Assembly: GCA_023512835.1 (NCBI GenBank)
Contig: CM042084.1
Coordinates: forward strand, 58,024,793 to 58,088,792
Reading direction: 5' to 3'
DNA from: Taxillus chinensis
Taxonomy: Eukaryota > Streptophyta > Magnoliopsida > Santalales > Loranthaceae
DNA: 64,000 nucleotides
Both the position numbers and the translations under genes were made by a program. A model generated the notes under the pieces. That model saw only the letters and a list, made by a program, of their open reading frames with translations. It did no database searches and had not been told where the DNA came from. Positions 22,620-34,201 of the stretch are shown here, piece after piece. The number at the start of each line of letters is the position of its first letter. The first letter of the stretch is position 1.

Positions 22620-22943
22620 GAGTTCAACATCCATCTTTGGCCCTCTAACTCCATGTTCTCCGATAGTCATCGGAATAGGTAGCTCCTGATGAACACATGG
22701 CCACATGAGGTGATCATGACATTCCATGAACATCTTCATGTGAGCTTTCCACTGGGAGAAAAGCTCAGGTGTGAACTTTGGCGGTTTAGTCGAGTGAAAC
22801 CAGAACTCCGTGGTTGAGGAGCAAGGCGGCGTAGTAGGTTGAGGTGGATCGACATTTTTACTACTGCTTCGATTGGGGAGGGGCTCTTGTGCACCTCGAG
22901 AGTTGAGGCGAGTGTTGAATAGCATACTTCTTTCTTCGTCCAT
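22620..22943 (-). pseudogene. gag: Sire-X gag N-terminus, second copy
   Basis: Duplicate of 6408-6731. It differs by two small losses at which unit 1 has CAG (near 22791 and 22830). These shift the frame so that the Pro/Ala region reads differently before returning to FTPELFSQWK. Confidence 0.85.
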
Positions 22944-23006
22944 TTGTTGAGAGAGACAAAGAGTGAGATCTCTACTTTGAGCAGGTAGACTTGCTCTAAT
23001 ACCACT

Positions 23007-24396
23007 TGTTGGTCCCTGGAAGCCTAGTGGGGGGTGAATAGGCTTTTTTCAAAACTCATTTCTAACTCTAGCGCAACACTAATACTGGTTAAGAGATAAG
23101 ATCAATGCGGAAGATAACCAGATAGTTGAAGTATTTTGTTTTATTATCAAATGACAATTACAACAAAATAGAGCAGATTAAAGCTTGTAAAGCTTTTTGA
23201 TCTACTGAGCAAACTCTCTAACATTGTTTTAAAATCACTCACACACTAGCTAATATCTCTGTTTTAGCTCTTGTACATGTATGCATGTATCTAGTTTCTA
23301 TTACACCTCGCGCACTTACAAAATATACAAGTGTTACTATTTATAACCATCCGTGAAAAACATCGTTGGAACTTGTTCTACCGAGCAACGTACAACATTG
23401 ACTGTTCCTTGGTAACTTCTTTGCCTTGATTGCTATGGATGTAGAGTTCAAGATCTTGGGTTTGTAAAACATAAGTGTCTTTGTGAATTCCCAAGTGCAG
23501 TTAAAGTTATGTCCACATATCCGTGTGATCCACATGTAAGATATTTTTAGGTTATCAATGAGTTTGTATTACATCGGGACACAGCGAGCTGACTACTTTG
23601 AATGTGAAGAGATAAGTTGAAGTAGTGTCCTCTTAATCCGTTGTAAAGTTCCTTACTTCGTGTTAATGAAGCTCGGATCCTTACTCCGTATCATTGATTG
23701 CTTACTCTGTGTCAGTTTAATACTGGAATCCTTATTCCATGTCAGCACTTCCTTACTCCATATGAAAGAGAAGTCCAGAGAGCTTCCTTACTCTGCGTGA
23801 GGTAAAAGGTCGGATAGCTTATTCGGTATTAGCATATCCTTACTCCGCATGAGTAAAAGGTTAGGATTCCTTACTCCGCATCTATTTTCCTTACTCCATG
23901 CGAACAAGGACTTGGATCCTTATTTCGCACAAGTCGTTTCTTACTCTGCATGTATGGAAGACTCGGATTCCTTACTCCGTGTCTTCTTGTCCTTAGTCCG
24001 CTTGAGTGGAAGACTTAGCTTATTATTCCACAATGACATTCTCTTACTCCGTGCGAGTTGTAAACTAGGATTCATATTCCGCATCTATTTGACTTAGTCT
24101 GTTTAAACTCTAAGACACGAAATCCTTAGTTTGTAGCTTTAAGCTTTAAGTGTTTAGTCCGCACGAATGATCCTTATTCCATATGAAGTGTAGACTTGGT
24201 CATTTACCAAGTATTTGACGACTCTCACTCTTGTCCGGATCAGGATTATGTATCCTGTCCTCAGCTTTGGTCTCACGAGTGAAGGTCCAGATTAAGATCA
24301 TATCTTCTGCAATAACTTAAGATAAAACATGCAATGTCTCAAATCAAATTACATAGGGTTTATTCGCATCATCCAAATTCTAGGCTTGATCCAACA
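23007..24396 (-). repeat. Sire-X LTR, second copy
   Basis: 1390 bp, the duplicate of 6795-8184. Its primer site lies just left of it (about 22994-23005). Confidence 0.9.
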
Positions 24397-24766
24397 ACCT
24401 TAATAATTGAAATGTGAACCTTTAAAAAATTCAATTCATAATCAACAATACCTGCCTAGGTTGCAAGCTAGGTTGAGGCCTATGGTACTTGATAACCCCA
24501 GTCCATACGGCAACAAAAAAGCTACACCTTAATTCCACCAAAGACCTCTGCAGAGAAAAGCCAACATGTGCTTGTCACAAAGCATTAAGATGTAAAATCA
24601 TACTGCCATTGAAAAGGTAATGAAGCAATAAAAAAGACAGTAGGAGTTTGAGAACTAAACAGTAGGTCCTGGCTTGACAGGCACTGCTGCTTTAGACATT
24701 ACTGTAGGTAAAACCTAGAAATCTACAAGTTCTTTCCTTTTCAGATTCAGCTACCCCAATAATTTT
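24397..24766. other. Unassigned segment, second copy
   Basis: Duplicate of 8185-8554. No gene or element recognised. Confidence 0.5.
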
Positions 24767-26179
24767 TGATGGTCCCTTGGAGCCTAAAGGGGGGGGGGGG
24801 TGAATAGGCTCTTATCGAAACTCTTTCTATTCTCTTATGACACAAATACTTATCTAGTTAAGTGATAGAATCACTGCGGAAGATAACCAGATAGTGGAAG
24901 TATTTTGTTTTATTATCAAAAGATAAATACAACAAAATATAAGCAAAACTCTCTTACACTCTGTTTACAAAAAGGATTCACACACTAGCCTATATTATGT
25001 CTTTGAACTCTTGTGCATACACAGGATTGATTCAGGCTCGTTCGCACGCATTTTTAAATGTACAAGTATGAATATTTATACAAACATTCCTAAGAGACAA
25101 CCTTGGAACTTGTAGTTCCGGAATGCGTTCAGCACTAACTATTCCTCGGTAATCTCTCTGCCTTGACTGCTGTGGTTTGTGGAGCTCAAGATCTTGGGTT
25201 TGAAGAGTATAAGTGCCTTTGTGAGTTCCCAAGTATAATTAAAGTTGTGTCCACATATCCAGGTGATCCACGTGTAAGATTCTTTAGGTTCTCAACGAGT
25301 TTGTCTTACATCGGGACACCACGAGCTGATAACTTTAAATGCGGTAAGTTGAAGTAACATCTTCTTGGTCCGGTGTAATTTTCCTTACTCCGTTGCTAAT
25401 GAAGCTCGGAACCTTAGTCCGTGTCAGTGGTTGCTTACTCCGTATCTATTTGGTACTGGAATCCTTCGTCCGTGTCAGCGCTTCCTTACTCCGTGTGAAT
25501 GAGAAGGTCGGAGTGCTTATTTTGTATCAGCGCTTCCTTACTCCGCATGTAAGTTCCTTACTCCGTATGTAAGTTCCTTACTCCGTGCGAGTCTAAAGGA
25601 TCGGATGGCTTACTCCGTACTAGCACATCCTTACTCCGCATGAGTGAGTGGTCTGGATTCCTTACTCCGCATCTGGTTTCCTTACTCCGTGCGAATAAAG
25701 ACTCGGGTCCTTATTCCGCATCAGTACTTCCTTACTCCGTATGTATGAATGACTCGGATGCCTTACTCCGTGTCTTCTTTACTTTAGTTCACTTGAGTGG
25801 AAGACTTAACTTTTTAGCTCCATGTCGACTCTTTTACTTCGTGTAACCTTGTAGACCAAGATTCTTACTCCGCATCAGTTTGACTTAGTCCGTTTGAGAT
25901 ATTAAGAGCAGATTCGGTAATCCGTAGCTTTTAAGTTCTTAGTCCGCACGAATGTTCCTTATTCCGTATGTATTGGTGACTTGGTTATTTACCAAGTGTT
26001 TGATGACACTCACTCTTGTCCGGATCAGGATTATGTATCCTGTCCTTAGCTTTGCTCTCACGAGTGTATCTCTGGATTAATAACATATCTTCTACAATGA
26101 TCAAAGAAACACAAAAGATCTCAGATCAAATTACATAGGGCTTTATCAGCATGATCCAAATTTTGGGCTTGATCCAACA
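24767..26179 (-). repeat. Sire-C 3' LTR, complete
   Basis: 1413 bp, plus-strand ends TGATGGTCCC and GATCCAACA. It contains irregular CCTTACTCC repeats without the long 20-bp array of Sire-A. Confidence 0.9.
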
Positions 26180-27340
26180 TCATTGCCTTACGCATGCTTC
26201 CGTCCGCATCAAGAGGGTCACATGCCGCATATGATGGGAGGAAGGTGTTAGCTGCGGATGGAGAGGATGGAGGAAGAGCTGCAGTCGAGGAGCTTGGCTG
26301 AGAGAAGCGGCTACGTTTGGGAAATTGAGCTCCCTAAAGCAATGAAGAGGCAGGCCGCTTCTCAGCACGAGTGGATGAATGTGATGTAGGAGGAGCAGAA
26401 GGATCAGATGACACTCTCTCCCCCGATTTGGCAGATCGCCGGGGAGCAACGGGAGGGCGAGCCATCGTGTGCGCCAGGTCCGCGAAGGAGGTAGACAAGG
26501 AGTGGACGGACGAGGCGACTAGGTCCGTGGAGGAGTTGGTGAGGGCGAAGAGGAGTTGAGCGCCAAGAGCATCAACCTTGGCGGCGATGGCGGATATTTG
26601 GGCGCTTTGAGCTTGGGCGTGGCGGTCCAGCTGGGCGGAGAGCACAGCGTCGGAGTGGACCGTGCCAAAAGAAGCACGCCCAAGGGCCAACTCTGGAGCT
26701 TTGGAGGACTCCCCCGCATGAACAGGAGCAGGAGTGCGCTGGGCAGAGGAGTCCGTAGGAGTATCAGCAGCAACAGCAGAAGGGGCATCCGGTGCAGCAG
26801 AGGCATCCGGAGCAGCGGACCTGCTTTGACCAGATAGGTCAACAATGGGAAAGTCAATAGCAGGAGAAGAAGGTCCAGCCTTAGCAGGGGAAGGACTCTG
26901 TGCGGCATGGACCGGGCTGGAGGGGTTAGGGAACAGCACATCTGGAATGGAGGCCGGCGTAAGAAAGCCTTGGTCCAAATTCCAGATGATCATGGTCTCC
27001 GGGGATTGAGTATGGCGAGTGTAAAACATCTGGAGATCGTTGTCAGGAATGAGGCGGTGTGGGCAAGGCTGAAACGGAGCCAAAGATCCGTTAAGGTGTC
27101 GGCGGAGAGATGGTCAAGGTAATCTCGGGGTTGAGGTAGGGGAGGCAAAGGAGCTTCCGGAATAGATTCTGGGACATCAGCAATTGCGGCAGCAATGGCG
27201 GTATCAACCGCGGCAGCAACAGTGGAAGTGGAGGGAGTGGGGACATCCGTAGCAGAAGGGGCTGAGGAAACAGCTCTAGGGACACTGCGCTGAGATGGCC
27301 CCGCAACCTCGGAGGGTTCGGCACGGACGCTATGCTGGGA
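26180..27340 (-). pseudogene. Sire-C accessory ORF, linker part
   Basis: Pro/Ala/Ser-rich linker region, open as a 249-codon stretch at 26334-27083 (MFYTRHTQSPETMIIWNLDQ start, LSAQLDRHAQAQSAQISAIA middle). It matches Sire-B 41100-41985. The C-terminal Ulp1-like part is missing. The TSD copy TGGGA (27336-27340) marks the S1 insertion. Confidence 0.85.
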
Positions 27341-27837
27341 TGTCACACCCCGGATTTCCAATGCGAGGAGACCGAAACGTGACCCTCCCTTTACCCGGGT
27401 TTGGATAAAGGGGTAGAATACAACATACACTTCACATTTTATTTTCAGAGGCCAAAATCACATAATTATTAAATTCAAACCACACGTCTTTATTATGTTT
27501 CAAACTCCATCACAATATCTCCCCGCTGGGGTTACAAGGCCTCAATGAAACTACACAACACAAATAAGATAAAACAAAGCCACAAAACAGAACTCTTCCA
27601 CCTTGGTGTTCCCACCCAACGCCTGTAAGTTCCTGCAAGAAAACACACCACAGTAGGAGGGGTGAGCAACCACAGCTCAGTAGGGATCATGTCTCCCCCA
27701 ACCCTTCCCATGCACCTATGCTCTATATGTGAGCGTGCACCAGTGTAGTGATGTGACATAGACATAACAAGGAAATCACACCACACAAACGGGCACAACC
27801 TCAGTCCCGGCCACAAAGGCTAACACTTTAACCACCT

Positions 27838-27980
27838 CTCAAACAAGTGATTTAACCGCCTCTTCAGGCCAAGTTATTTAACCGCCTCTTCAGGCGAAGT
27901 AATTTAACCGCCTCTTCAGGCCAAGTAATTTAACCGACTATTCAGGCCAAGTGATTTAACCGCCTCTTCAGGCCAAGTAC
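27838..27980. repeat. Tandem array of about 25 bp, five to six copies, in S1
   Basis: Unit resembles TTTAACCGCCTCTTCAGGCC plus AAGTA or AAGTG, with small substitutions between copies. S3 lacks this array in the same form. Confidence 0.9.
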
Positions 27981-28420
27981 CAAACAAACAAGCACACAGC
28001 ATACACCTTGGTCACTCAGGCATAAAACCAAACACTTAGCATGCATGTGTTTACAAACCCACAAATCCAGCCTCTCAGGCATAAAAACAAACACATACTG
28101 GCATATTTACACAAGCATATTTCCACAGGCATTTTATCGAACATGTAACATGCATTAACCACCCAACATCAGAAATCACACAAAAACGCCACTTAAGGCC
28201 AACATTCATATAGGAGGTCACACCTATATGAATTTACATATAAATAAAATAACAATAACAATAGAAACTCGATAAATCCTCTACACAAGGCCTAACCCCG
28301 GAACAGACCAGGTGAGACAGAACCCCTACCTTGAAAACGTCCTCCTACTCTTGCTCCCGCGCTAGACGCCATCTTCCCCACGCAAGATGCTCCAACAGCA
28401 AGCCAGTAGCTTTCCTTCCT

Positions 28421-28478
<58 letters not shown>
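28421..28478. repeat. (CT)n microsatellite in S1
   Basis: An uninterrupted run of nearly 30 CT units just downstream (minus strand) of the TATA box, i.e. in the predicted leader. S3 has shorter CT runs at about 43470-43510. Confidence 0.95.
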
Positions 28479-28479
<1 letters not shown>

Positions 28480-28729
28480 GACGGCTGCAATGGCTGAAGA
28501 GAACCCTAACCCAAGAACAAGGAGTCTTCAGTTCTATATATAGGCATCACAACATCAAAACGACGTAATTTTGATTAAGTGAATCCCAACATCAAAACGA
28601 CGTAGTTTTGATTGCACAAGCTACACCATTTCCGCATCCCCACACGACAAAATATCCATAATTCCAACATGGTCCTTTGGGAAAAGATGATTATAATAAC
28701 AAAACCAAGGTGACTGTACAAAAATATGG

Positions 28730-28868
28730 CTGCACGCCATATTGCACGCCATATCCCCAATTGGCGTGCAGGTCCAAATACCCTGAAATTCTACCCCAAG
28801 CTTCCTTGCATCATGTAGAAGGCTGGTATGCAAAAATATGCTTGCACGCCAATTGGCCCAATTGGCGT
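28730..28868. repeat. Palindromic segments in S1
   Basis: Two inverted repeats: CTGCACGCCA paired with TGGCGTGCAG (28730-28771), and ACGCCAATTGG paired with CCAATTGGCGT around one base (28846-28868). They occupy the place where S3 carries CACGTG hairpins. Confidence 0.8.
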
Positions 28869-29074
28869 TTAAGGCCTTTGGCTCTAAAACTTTTGTGGAA
28901 GGTAGAGGACATCATTCTGAGAAACTTTTGTCCTTCACGCCAATTGATTTGAGGCCATCTACTTGGTCAAAATCAATCTCCAAAACCGGACAAAACAGCC
29001 TAAAACACAACAATTTCCACTCGCAAGGTATCTGTGGTTAACTTCTTACATGCCGCAAAATACGGGTCATTACA

Positions 29075-29734
29075 TGGGAGGCCCGAGAAATGGAGGGTGC
29101 AGTAACGGACCGAATCCGGGAGGATCGGTGAGCTGAGCTAACGGCAGGGGCATGGCTGTCGGAGGGGTCACCAACAGAACTGCCTTGTTGTTCCGTGGCA
29201 GGGAGAAGGCGGAGAGCGGCAGAGGGACGGTGGGCCGTCATGTTCCCATCAGGCGTAATATAGCGAAGATAATAAGCCGGAGGAAAGGGAACAGCGTCAG
29301 AGCGGGCGAAATGGTCCGGATGAAGATGCCGGAAGACAATGCTTAGGATGCGCCCGAAGGAATGGTTCTTGGGTCCAGTCTGCAGCAGTCAGAACAAAAA
29401 CGTCCCGCAGTCCATCAGAAGACCTTCGAAAACGCCGTACATGGCCAGAAGAAGATTGTACGGAACAGAGTCCAGAGCGGAAGTGTGAGCCAGTAAACAT
29501 CAACTCAGTATGATCGCCATACAGCGATAGCAACCTTGGAAGGACTTCACCTTGTATTCCTTGCCTTTATAGGTGCAACCCATAGAAGCCGCCATGGGAT
29601 CGGCATCGGGGCGCTGTGATTCACCGGGGGGTAGATTGAGAGTAGCGCAGAGAACGCCGGGGGTAATGAGGATGGATTCACTGCGAACATAGGAGATGAT
29701 GGAGATGATGGATTCACTGCGAACATAGGAGAAG
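29075..29734 (-). pseudogene. Sire-C accessory ORF, N-terminal part
   Basis: Resumes after the S1 target duplication. Readable pieces include TAHRPSAALRLLPATEQQG and SILITPGVLCATLNLPPGE, GCTYKGKEYKVKSFQG. The start of the ORF is deleted: at about 29700-29735 the sequence jumps to the spacer, with a small direct repeat (GATGGATTCACTGCGAACAT) at the junction. Confidence 0.8.
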
Positions 29735-30904
29735 AGAAGTACCACAACACTTCAAATCCAAGACTATGGACTGGATTTATCGATAAAGGTGCAAAGAAAA
29801 TCTGAACCTGTAGCTTCACAAAAATAAGCTAAAAGTACAAAAGCTTAACAGGCAAGGATTAGTACGGATAAGAGAAAATAGTCAGTGAAGAGCTATATAA
29901 TCCGAACTAATGAGTAGCAGAACTTGTGCATTACAAAGAATGAAATAGACATATACAGACTAGAGGATGATCAATGTGACTGAATCAGGGCATATGTCAG
30001 ATAATAAATACACAAGTTCATATAGGTCAACATAGCGAAACCGTCTGGCGAACGACGTAGCTAAGATTAATTAAAAATCATATGATTTGACCAAACTAGG
30101 ATTCATGAGTGAAAAATGAGGAAGTGGACACATGTCAAAAGCAAGCAGTCGATTATCCGATTAAAATGCATGGTTGAAGAAAAAAAACTACATCCAAGCA
30201 TGCCACAATTCTGTTTCAACAACCCATGTCCAGTCAGATCCGGAAGCAAAGGTTTAGAGGAGGGACTATCTGAGACATATTAGGGGGTTATTACTAAGGT
30301 AATAGATGAAGCTTAGGCTCCCCCGTAGATCATTCGATCCTCTCAATGAAAAGGCTCCCCCTCGAATAGACAGCCAGGAAAGAGGTCATGAGACATATAC
30401 GGGGGGTATTACTCGAATAATTTATAAAGCATTTTCTCCCCCGTAGATTGTGCAATCCTCTCGGTAGACCTTTCCGGCTTAAAGAAATTCAGCACTGTCT
30501 ATCTTTATAGGAAACTATACTTGAAAGTCGATCAGATCGCGATTGTGTATTTATCCACCAGGCATTCCGAGCTAACCCATTTCATTTCTTCAACTATACA
30601 TGTTAATAGAGTAATCTAAATGAACAGGCATTTGTCATGTGGTGATCAGTGGAAATTAAGATCATGAAACCAGAATGAGGTTAATCATATAAACTTTAAT
30701 CATGTTTGCTTAAACGACTTCAGTCGGGAAACGCAAGCATCCTCCTAGTATGAAGTTGCTATCAATATCAGAAGCATGAAGCACATTAGACAGTAAGTAT
30801 GATCATCATTAAGATGAGTATGTATCTACTACTATCAATAAAAGCACAATGCATGTTCTGACAGTAAGTATACTGTTGGGTAATTTAAATGTGAAACTAT
30901 GCAA
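29735..30904. other. Spacer after Sire-C pol
   Basis: Non-coding spacer colinear with 49440-50576. It contains internal polypurine tracts at 30317-30448 (GCTCCCCCGTAGAT and TCTCCCCCGTAGAT on the plus strand). No supported gene. Confidence 0.8.
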
Positions 30905-31515
30905 AGAAGTCGAGCATACCTAATCTGAAGAGTAGTTCAGAGAATCTTGCATCAGGTAGGGGCTTTGTAAATATTGTAGGACCCTATTTTGTCCGGGTTG
31001 GACATACTAACCCCATTTGATATACCTTTCTGCCCATGCCATATACCTTATTGAACAGGTCCACAATGATCCCATACTTTCAAGGAATGGTCTACCCCAA
31101 TTTGCACGAGATGGATACAATTGACACGGATGGGGGAGTTCAAAATTAATGACTTTCGCTACAAGTCCTTGAAGCGCCCCAAGACCAACACCAGGTGATG
31201 GAGGATGAAAATTGGAGACCAACGCACTTGACCGAGCTCAAATAGGACTTAAAATGAAGAAGTTATGGCCAAAACAACTTTCGTTGGAAAAAGTCAAACT
31301 TGCCAAAAGACAGTCAATGCCCTCGTCAAACTGCCCGCAAAAGTGATCATGCGAAACTCTTCAAAATGCCTATGTAGGCGAATACGGATCTCCCCAAACA
31401 ATTCCTGGAAGGTTATCCATTTTTGCATTTTTGGTGGGGGTAAAAAGGTAATTAAAAGTTAAAAAAAAAAGGGTTGACCGTTGACCGTTGACCTGCCGAC
31501 ACTTCGACCCATTGA

Positions 31516-31900
31516 CCCCGAAGCTCGAAGCCTCGAAGCCCCGAAGCTCGAAGCCCCGAAGTCCCGAACCTCGAAGCCTCGAAACCTCAAAGCTCAAAGC
31601 CCCGATGTCCCGAAGACCGAAGCCTCGAACCTCAAAGCCTCGAAGCCCCGAAGCTCTAAGCCCTGAAGTCCCGAAGCTCGAAGCCCCGAAGCCTCAAAGC
31701 CTCGAAGCCCCGTTGACCTGCTGATTTCTGACCTTCGACCCTTCGACCCTCAAAGCCTCGTTGCCGACACTTCGACGCCCGCGACCCTCGAAGCCTCGCT
31801 ACGACGCCTTCGACCCGCAGCACCCGTACGCCTTCCACCTCCGACCCTTCGACCCTCGAAGCCTCGCTGCCGACACTCCGACCTACCGACACTTCGAACC
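31516..31900. repeat. Degenerate CGAAGC-type array in S2
   Basis: Dense repetition of CTCGAAGCC, CCCGAAGCT and related 8-10-mers, then TTCGACCC variants, with TTGACCG repeats at the left edge. It makes Arg/Ser/Lys/Pro-rich open frames on both strands that are not genes. Confidence 0.9.
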
Positions 31901-33009
31901 TCCGACCCTTTTTTTTTGCCTTCGCTGATTTTTCTCGCTGGCTTCCTCGCTGGCTTATTTCTCTCGCTGTTTATTCACGGGGCTTGTTTTATGCGCTGGC
32001 CACCTAACAAAGAATCACTCACCAACCTGTCAATCACATGTGCTGCTAAAATACAAATTCAAAAAGGCAATCACGAGCTCCCCTGTTTCCCGCACAAGCT
32101 GTCCACCAGACAAAATACAAAATCTGCAATTAAAAACGCTGCCTTCATAATAGAGCATTAAATGCAGCAATTAATGATAATCCAGCCAAAAAATTTCTGC
32201 AGCCCTTAAGATGCAGTCATCCATCCCTGCGCTAAAAAAAAGAAGGGGGTTTTCATTGAAGAGAGCCATCAAAAAAAGAGAGAGCCATCATCGTGAAAAA
32301 AAAACACACAGAGAGAGCCATCATCGTGGGAAAAGAAACCTGCAAACCAGAGAGAGCAAAAAAAAAAAACAGAGAGAAAAGGAAAAAACAGAGAGTAAAG
32401 AAAAAAAGAGAGAAACTCAAAAACCAGAAAAAAGATCACTCTTCCACGCCTCCCTGACTGCCATCCTTTCAAATTAAACACCCAGTCTTCTGCAATCAAC
32501 ATTACTCCTTCATCCTCTTTCTCTCCTATCTCACTCCAGCTCCTTTTTTTTCTCAGCAAGAAAAAAACACAAAAACAGTCCCAACTTCAGCCTTTTTTCT
32601 GCGTGTTCAGCAAGCGAAAAACATAACAAACACCAATCCCTTTCTAATCCCCTATTTCTCATGCCAACTCTCCTTATTTCCAGTCATCAAAAAACTCAAA
32701 CCCAGAAAATACACCACTCCACTCTTCAAATACCAAGAAATCCCCCTCACAAACCTCGTTGTCAGATCTTATTGGTTCTAAGCAAGTGATTATCAGCGCC
32801 GGCGGGAACTCAAGCAGAAGATTGGCGTTGCAAAGCTTCAAAGTTGGTTCAGCCCTTATCTTTCCAATACTTTTTTCAGTTTATTTGTATCTATATTTGG
32901 TGTAATTGTTTTTTTAGCATTTTTCTAATTTTCGTTTTTTAGCTTATCTATATTTGATGTAATTGCTTTTCAGCTTTTTTCATTGTATTTTCCTGTATTT
33001 CTTCATATG

Positions 33010-33420
33010 TGTATGTTGTAATATGTAAAGTATGGTAAAAAGAAAAGGAAAACAAAAAAAGAAAAAGGAGAGAGCAGAGGGAGAACATAAAAAAAAAAAG
33101 AGAAAAAAAAGAGTGATTTTCTTTTTCTTTTGTGGATGCCATAATCACACACTCCACGTTTTTATTTTCATGCATATGTTCCTAAATTGGCTTTAAGATT
33201 TTGGGTTCACAAAACAAAAAAAAAGGGAAAAGAAAGAAAGGTTTCCAAAAACAAAAAAAACAAAAGCAAAAAAAAAAGGACCAAAATGTTTTTTTTACAA
33301 AACATAGAAAACAAAAAAAAATGTATGTTTTGTAACCCAAAAAAAAAAAACAAAACAAAACAAAATAGAACAAAACAAAACAAAACACAAAAAAAGGGGA
33401 AATAAAAACCATTTTTAGGA
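33010..33420. repeat. A-rich low-complexity segment in S2
   Basis: Runs of AAAAAGAAAAAG and repeated ACAAAACAAA. No gene. Confidence 0.9.
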
Positions 33421-33618
33421 CTTCAATTTCAAAAAGTAAAACCAAAAAAGCCAAAACCAATCCCTAAGATCTCATTCCCCACTTCACACAAAAACCCAAA
33501 TTTTTAGGATTCCCTTTAAGAATTTTACGGTAAATCAATTTTAACCATAAACTTTGACAAGTAACTTAGCCAAATGTAAAACATTGACTTGTTAGGAAAT
33601 TTAGTCTAGTCACAGCAG

Positions 33619-33626
33619 TATAAATA
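33619..33626 (+). promoter_or_regulatory. TATA box of S2
   Basis: GTATAAATAC context, about 240 bp before the 3' end of the LTR. Confidence 0.55.
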
Positions 33627-33864
33627 CAAACCTCCTCCTCCTAAATTAGATACCGAAAGGGCGCTATAGGGGTGCTAATCCTTCCCTACACGTAACCAAC
33701 TCCCGAACCCATCTCTGATAACGCAGACCATACACTTAAAACTACTCAAAATAGAGGGTATCCAACTGTACCCCAAAAACAGTTGGTGGCGACTCTAAAA
33801 TTTCTCACCATTGGTTTAGTTTGAGCTCACCCCAAAAGGGCCCGGACGAAAACCAGTGATGACA

Positions 33865-34201
33865 AATATGTCTGCGAGTTGATCTTCAGTAGCAACATGT
33901 TCCAGTGAGATGTGACTTTTGAGAACATGGTCGCGTATGAAGTGATACCTGACCTCAATATGCTTCGTCTTAGGGTGCATGACAGGATTGTTACTAATAG
34001 CAATTGCGCTAGTGTTGTTGCAGTAGAGTGGAATAGATGACATGTTGAAACCGTAGTCAGTAAGTTGACTTTGCATCTAGAGTAGTGTCGTGCGCAAAGA
34101 ACTCCCAAAGAACTATATATTCCGCCTCGAGATAGAGGTTGATACGGAATTCGCTTTCTTCTGAACCATGAAATTAATCTATTTCCAAGAAACCGACACA
34201 T
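33865..34201 (-). pseudogene. pol: Sire-C RNase H, broken
   Basis: Encodes the RNase H C-terminal half (SIPLYCNNTSAIAISNNPVMHPKTKHIEVRYHF region, VATEDQLADIF) in two frames. The last codons lie on the other side of S2 (30905-30974). The link to RT is lost by one-base deletions near 34236 (expected CTG read as CG). Confidence 0.88.

Larger units (their letters stand above)
22620..25274. repeat. Direct 3.28-kb duplication, unit 2 (right part)
   Basis: Matches 6408-9063 with few differences. It carries the second copies of Sire-X gag, the Sire-X LTR, the unassigned segment and the LTR start. Beyond 25274 the Sirevirus LTR continues intact, so this unit holds the original right edge. Confidence 0.88.
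27341..29074 (-). mobile_element. S1, solo LTR nested in Sire-C
   Basis: A 1734-bp insertion flanked by TGGGA at 27336-27340 and 29075-29079. On the minus strand it starts TGTAATGACCCG and ends GGGGTGTGACA, ends typical of Tekay/Del-like Gypsy LTRs. No coding region or primer site is present. Probable features on the minus strand are a TATA box (28534-28541), a GA-rich leader from the CT microsatellite, and palindromes at 28730-28868. Family assignment rests only on the terminal sequence. Confidence 0.85.
30975..33864 (+). mobile_element. S2, long solo LTR nested in Sire-C pol
   Basis: A 2890-bp insertion with TG...CA ends (TGTAGGACCC, GTGATGACA) and the target duplication AATAT at 30970-30974 and 33865-33869. 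On the plus strand the TATA box is at 33619-33626, followed by GGGTGCTAATCCTTCCC, ACTCCCGAACCC and GGTGGCGACTC, which I associate with Tat/Ogre-type Gypsy LTRs. It also holds a CGAAGC-rich array and a very A-rich segment. ORFs inside it are compositional. Confidence 0.82.

Noticed and set aside
27341..29074. DNA transposon
   Set aside because: The ends are TG...CA with a 5-bp target duplication and no terminal inverted repeat beyond that, as in LTRs.
31481..31892. Open frames rich in Arg, Ser, Lys and Pro on both strands
   Set aside because: They follow from the CGAAGC repeat composition; there is no gene-like start context or homologous domain.
32211..33460. Lys-rich and Phe-rich small ORFs
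   Set aside because: Products of A-rich runs in S2 read on either strand.
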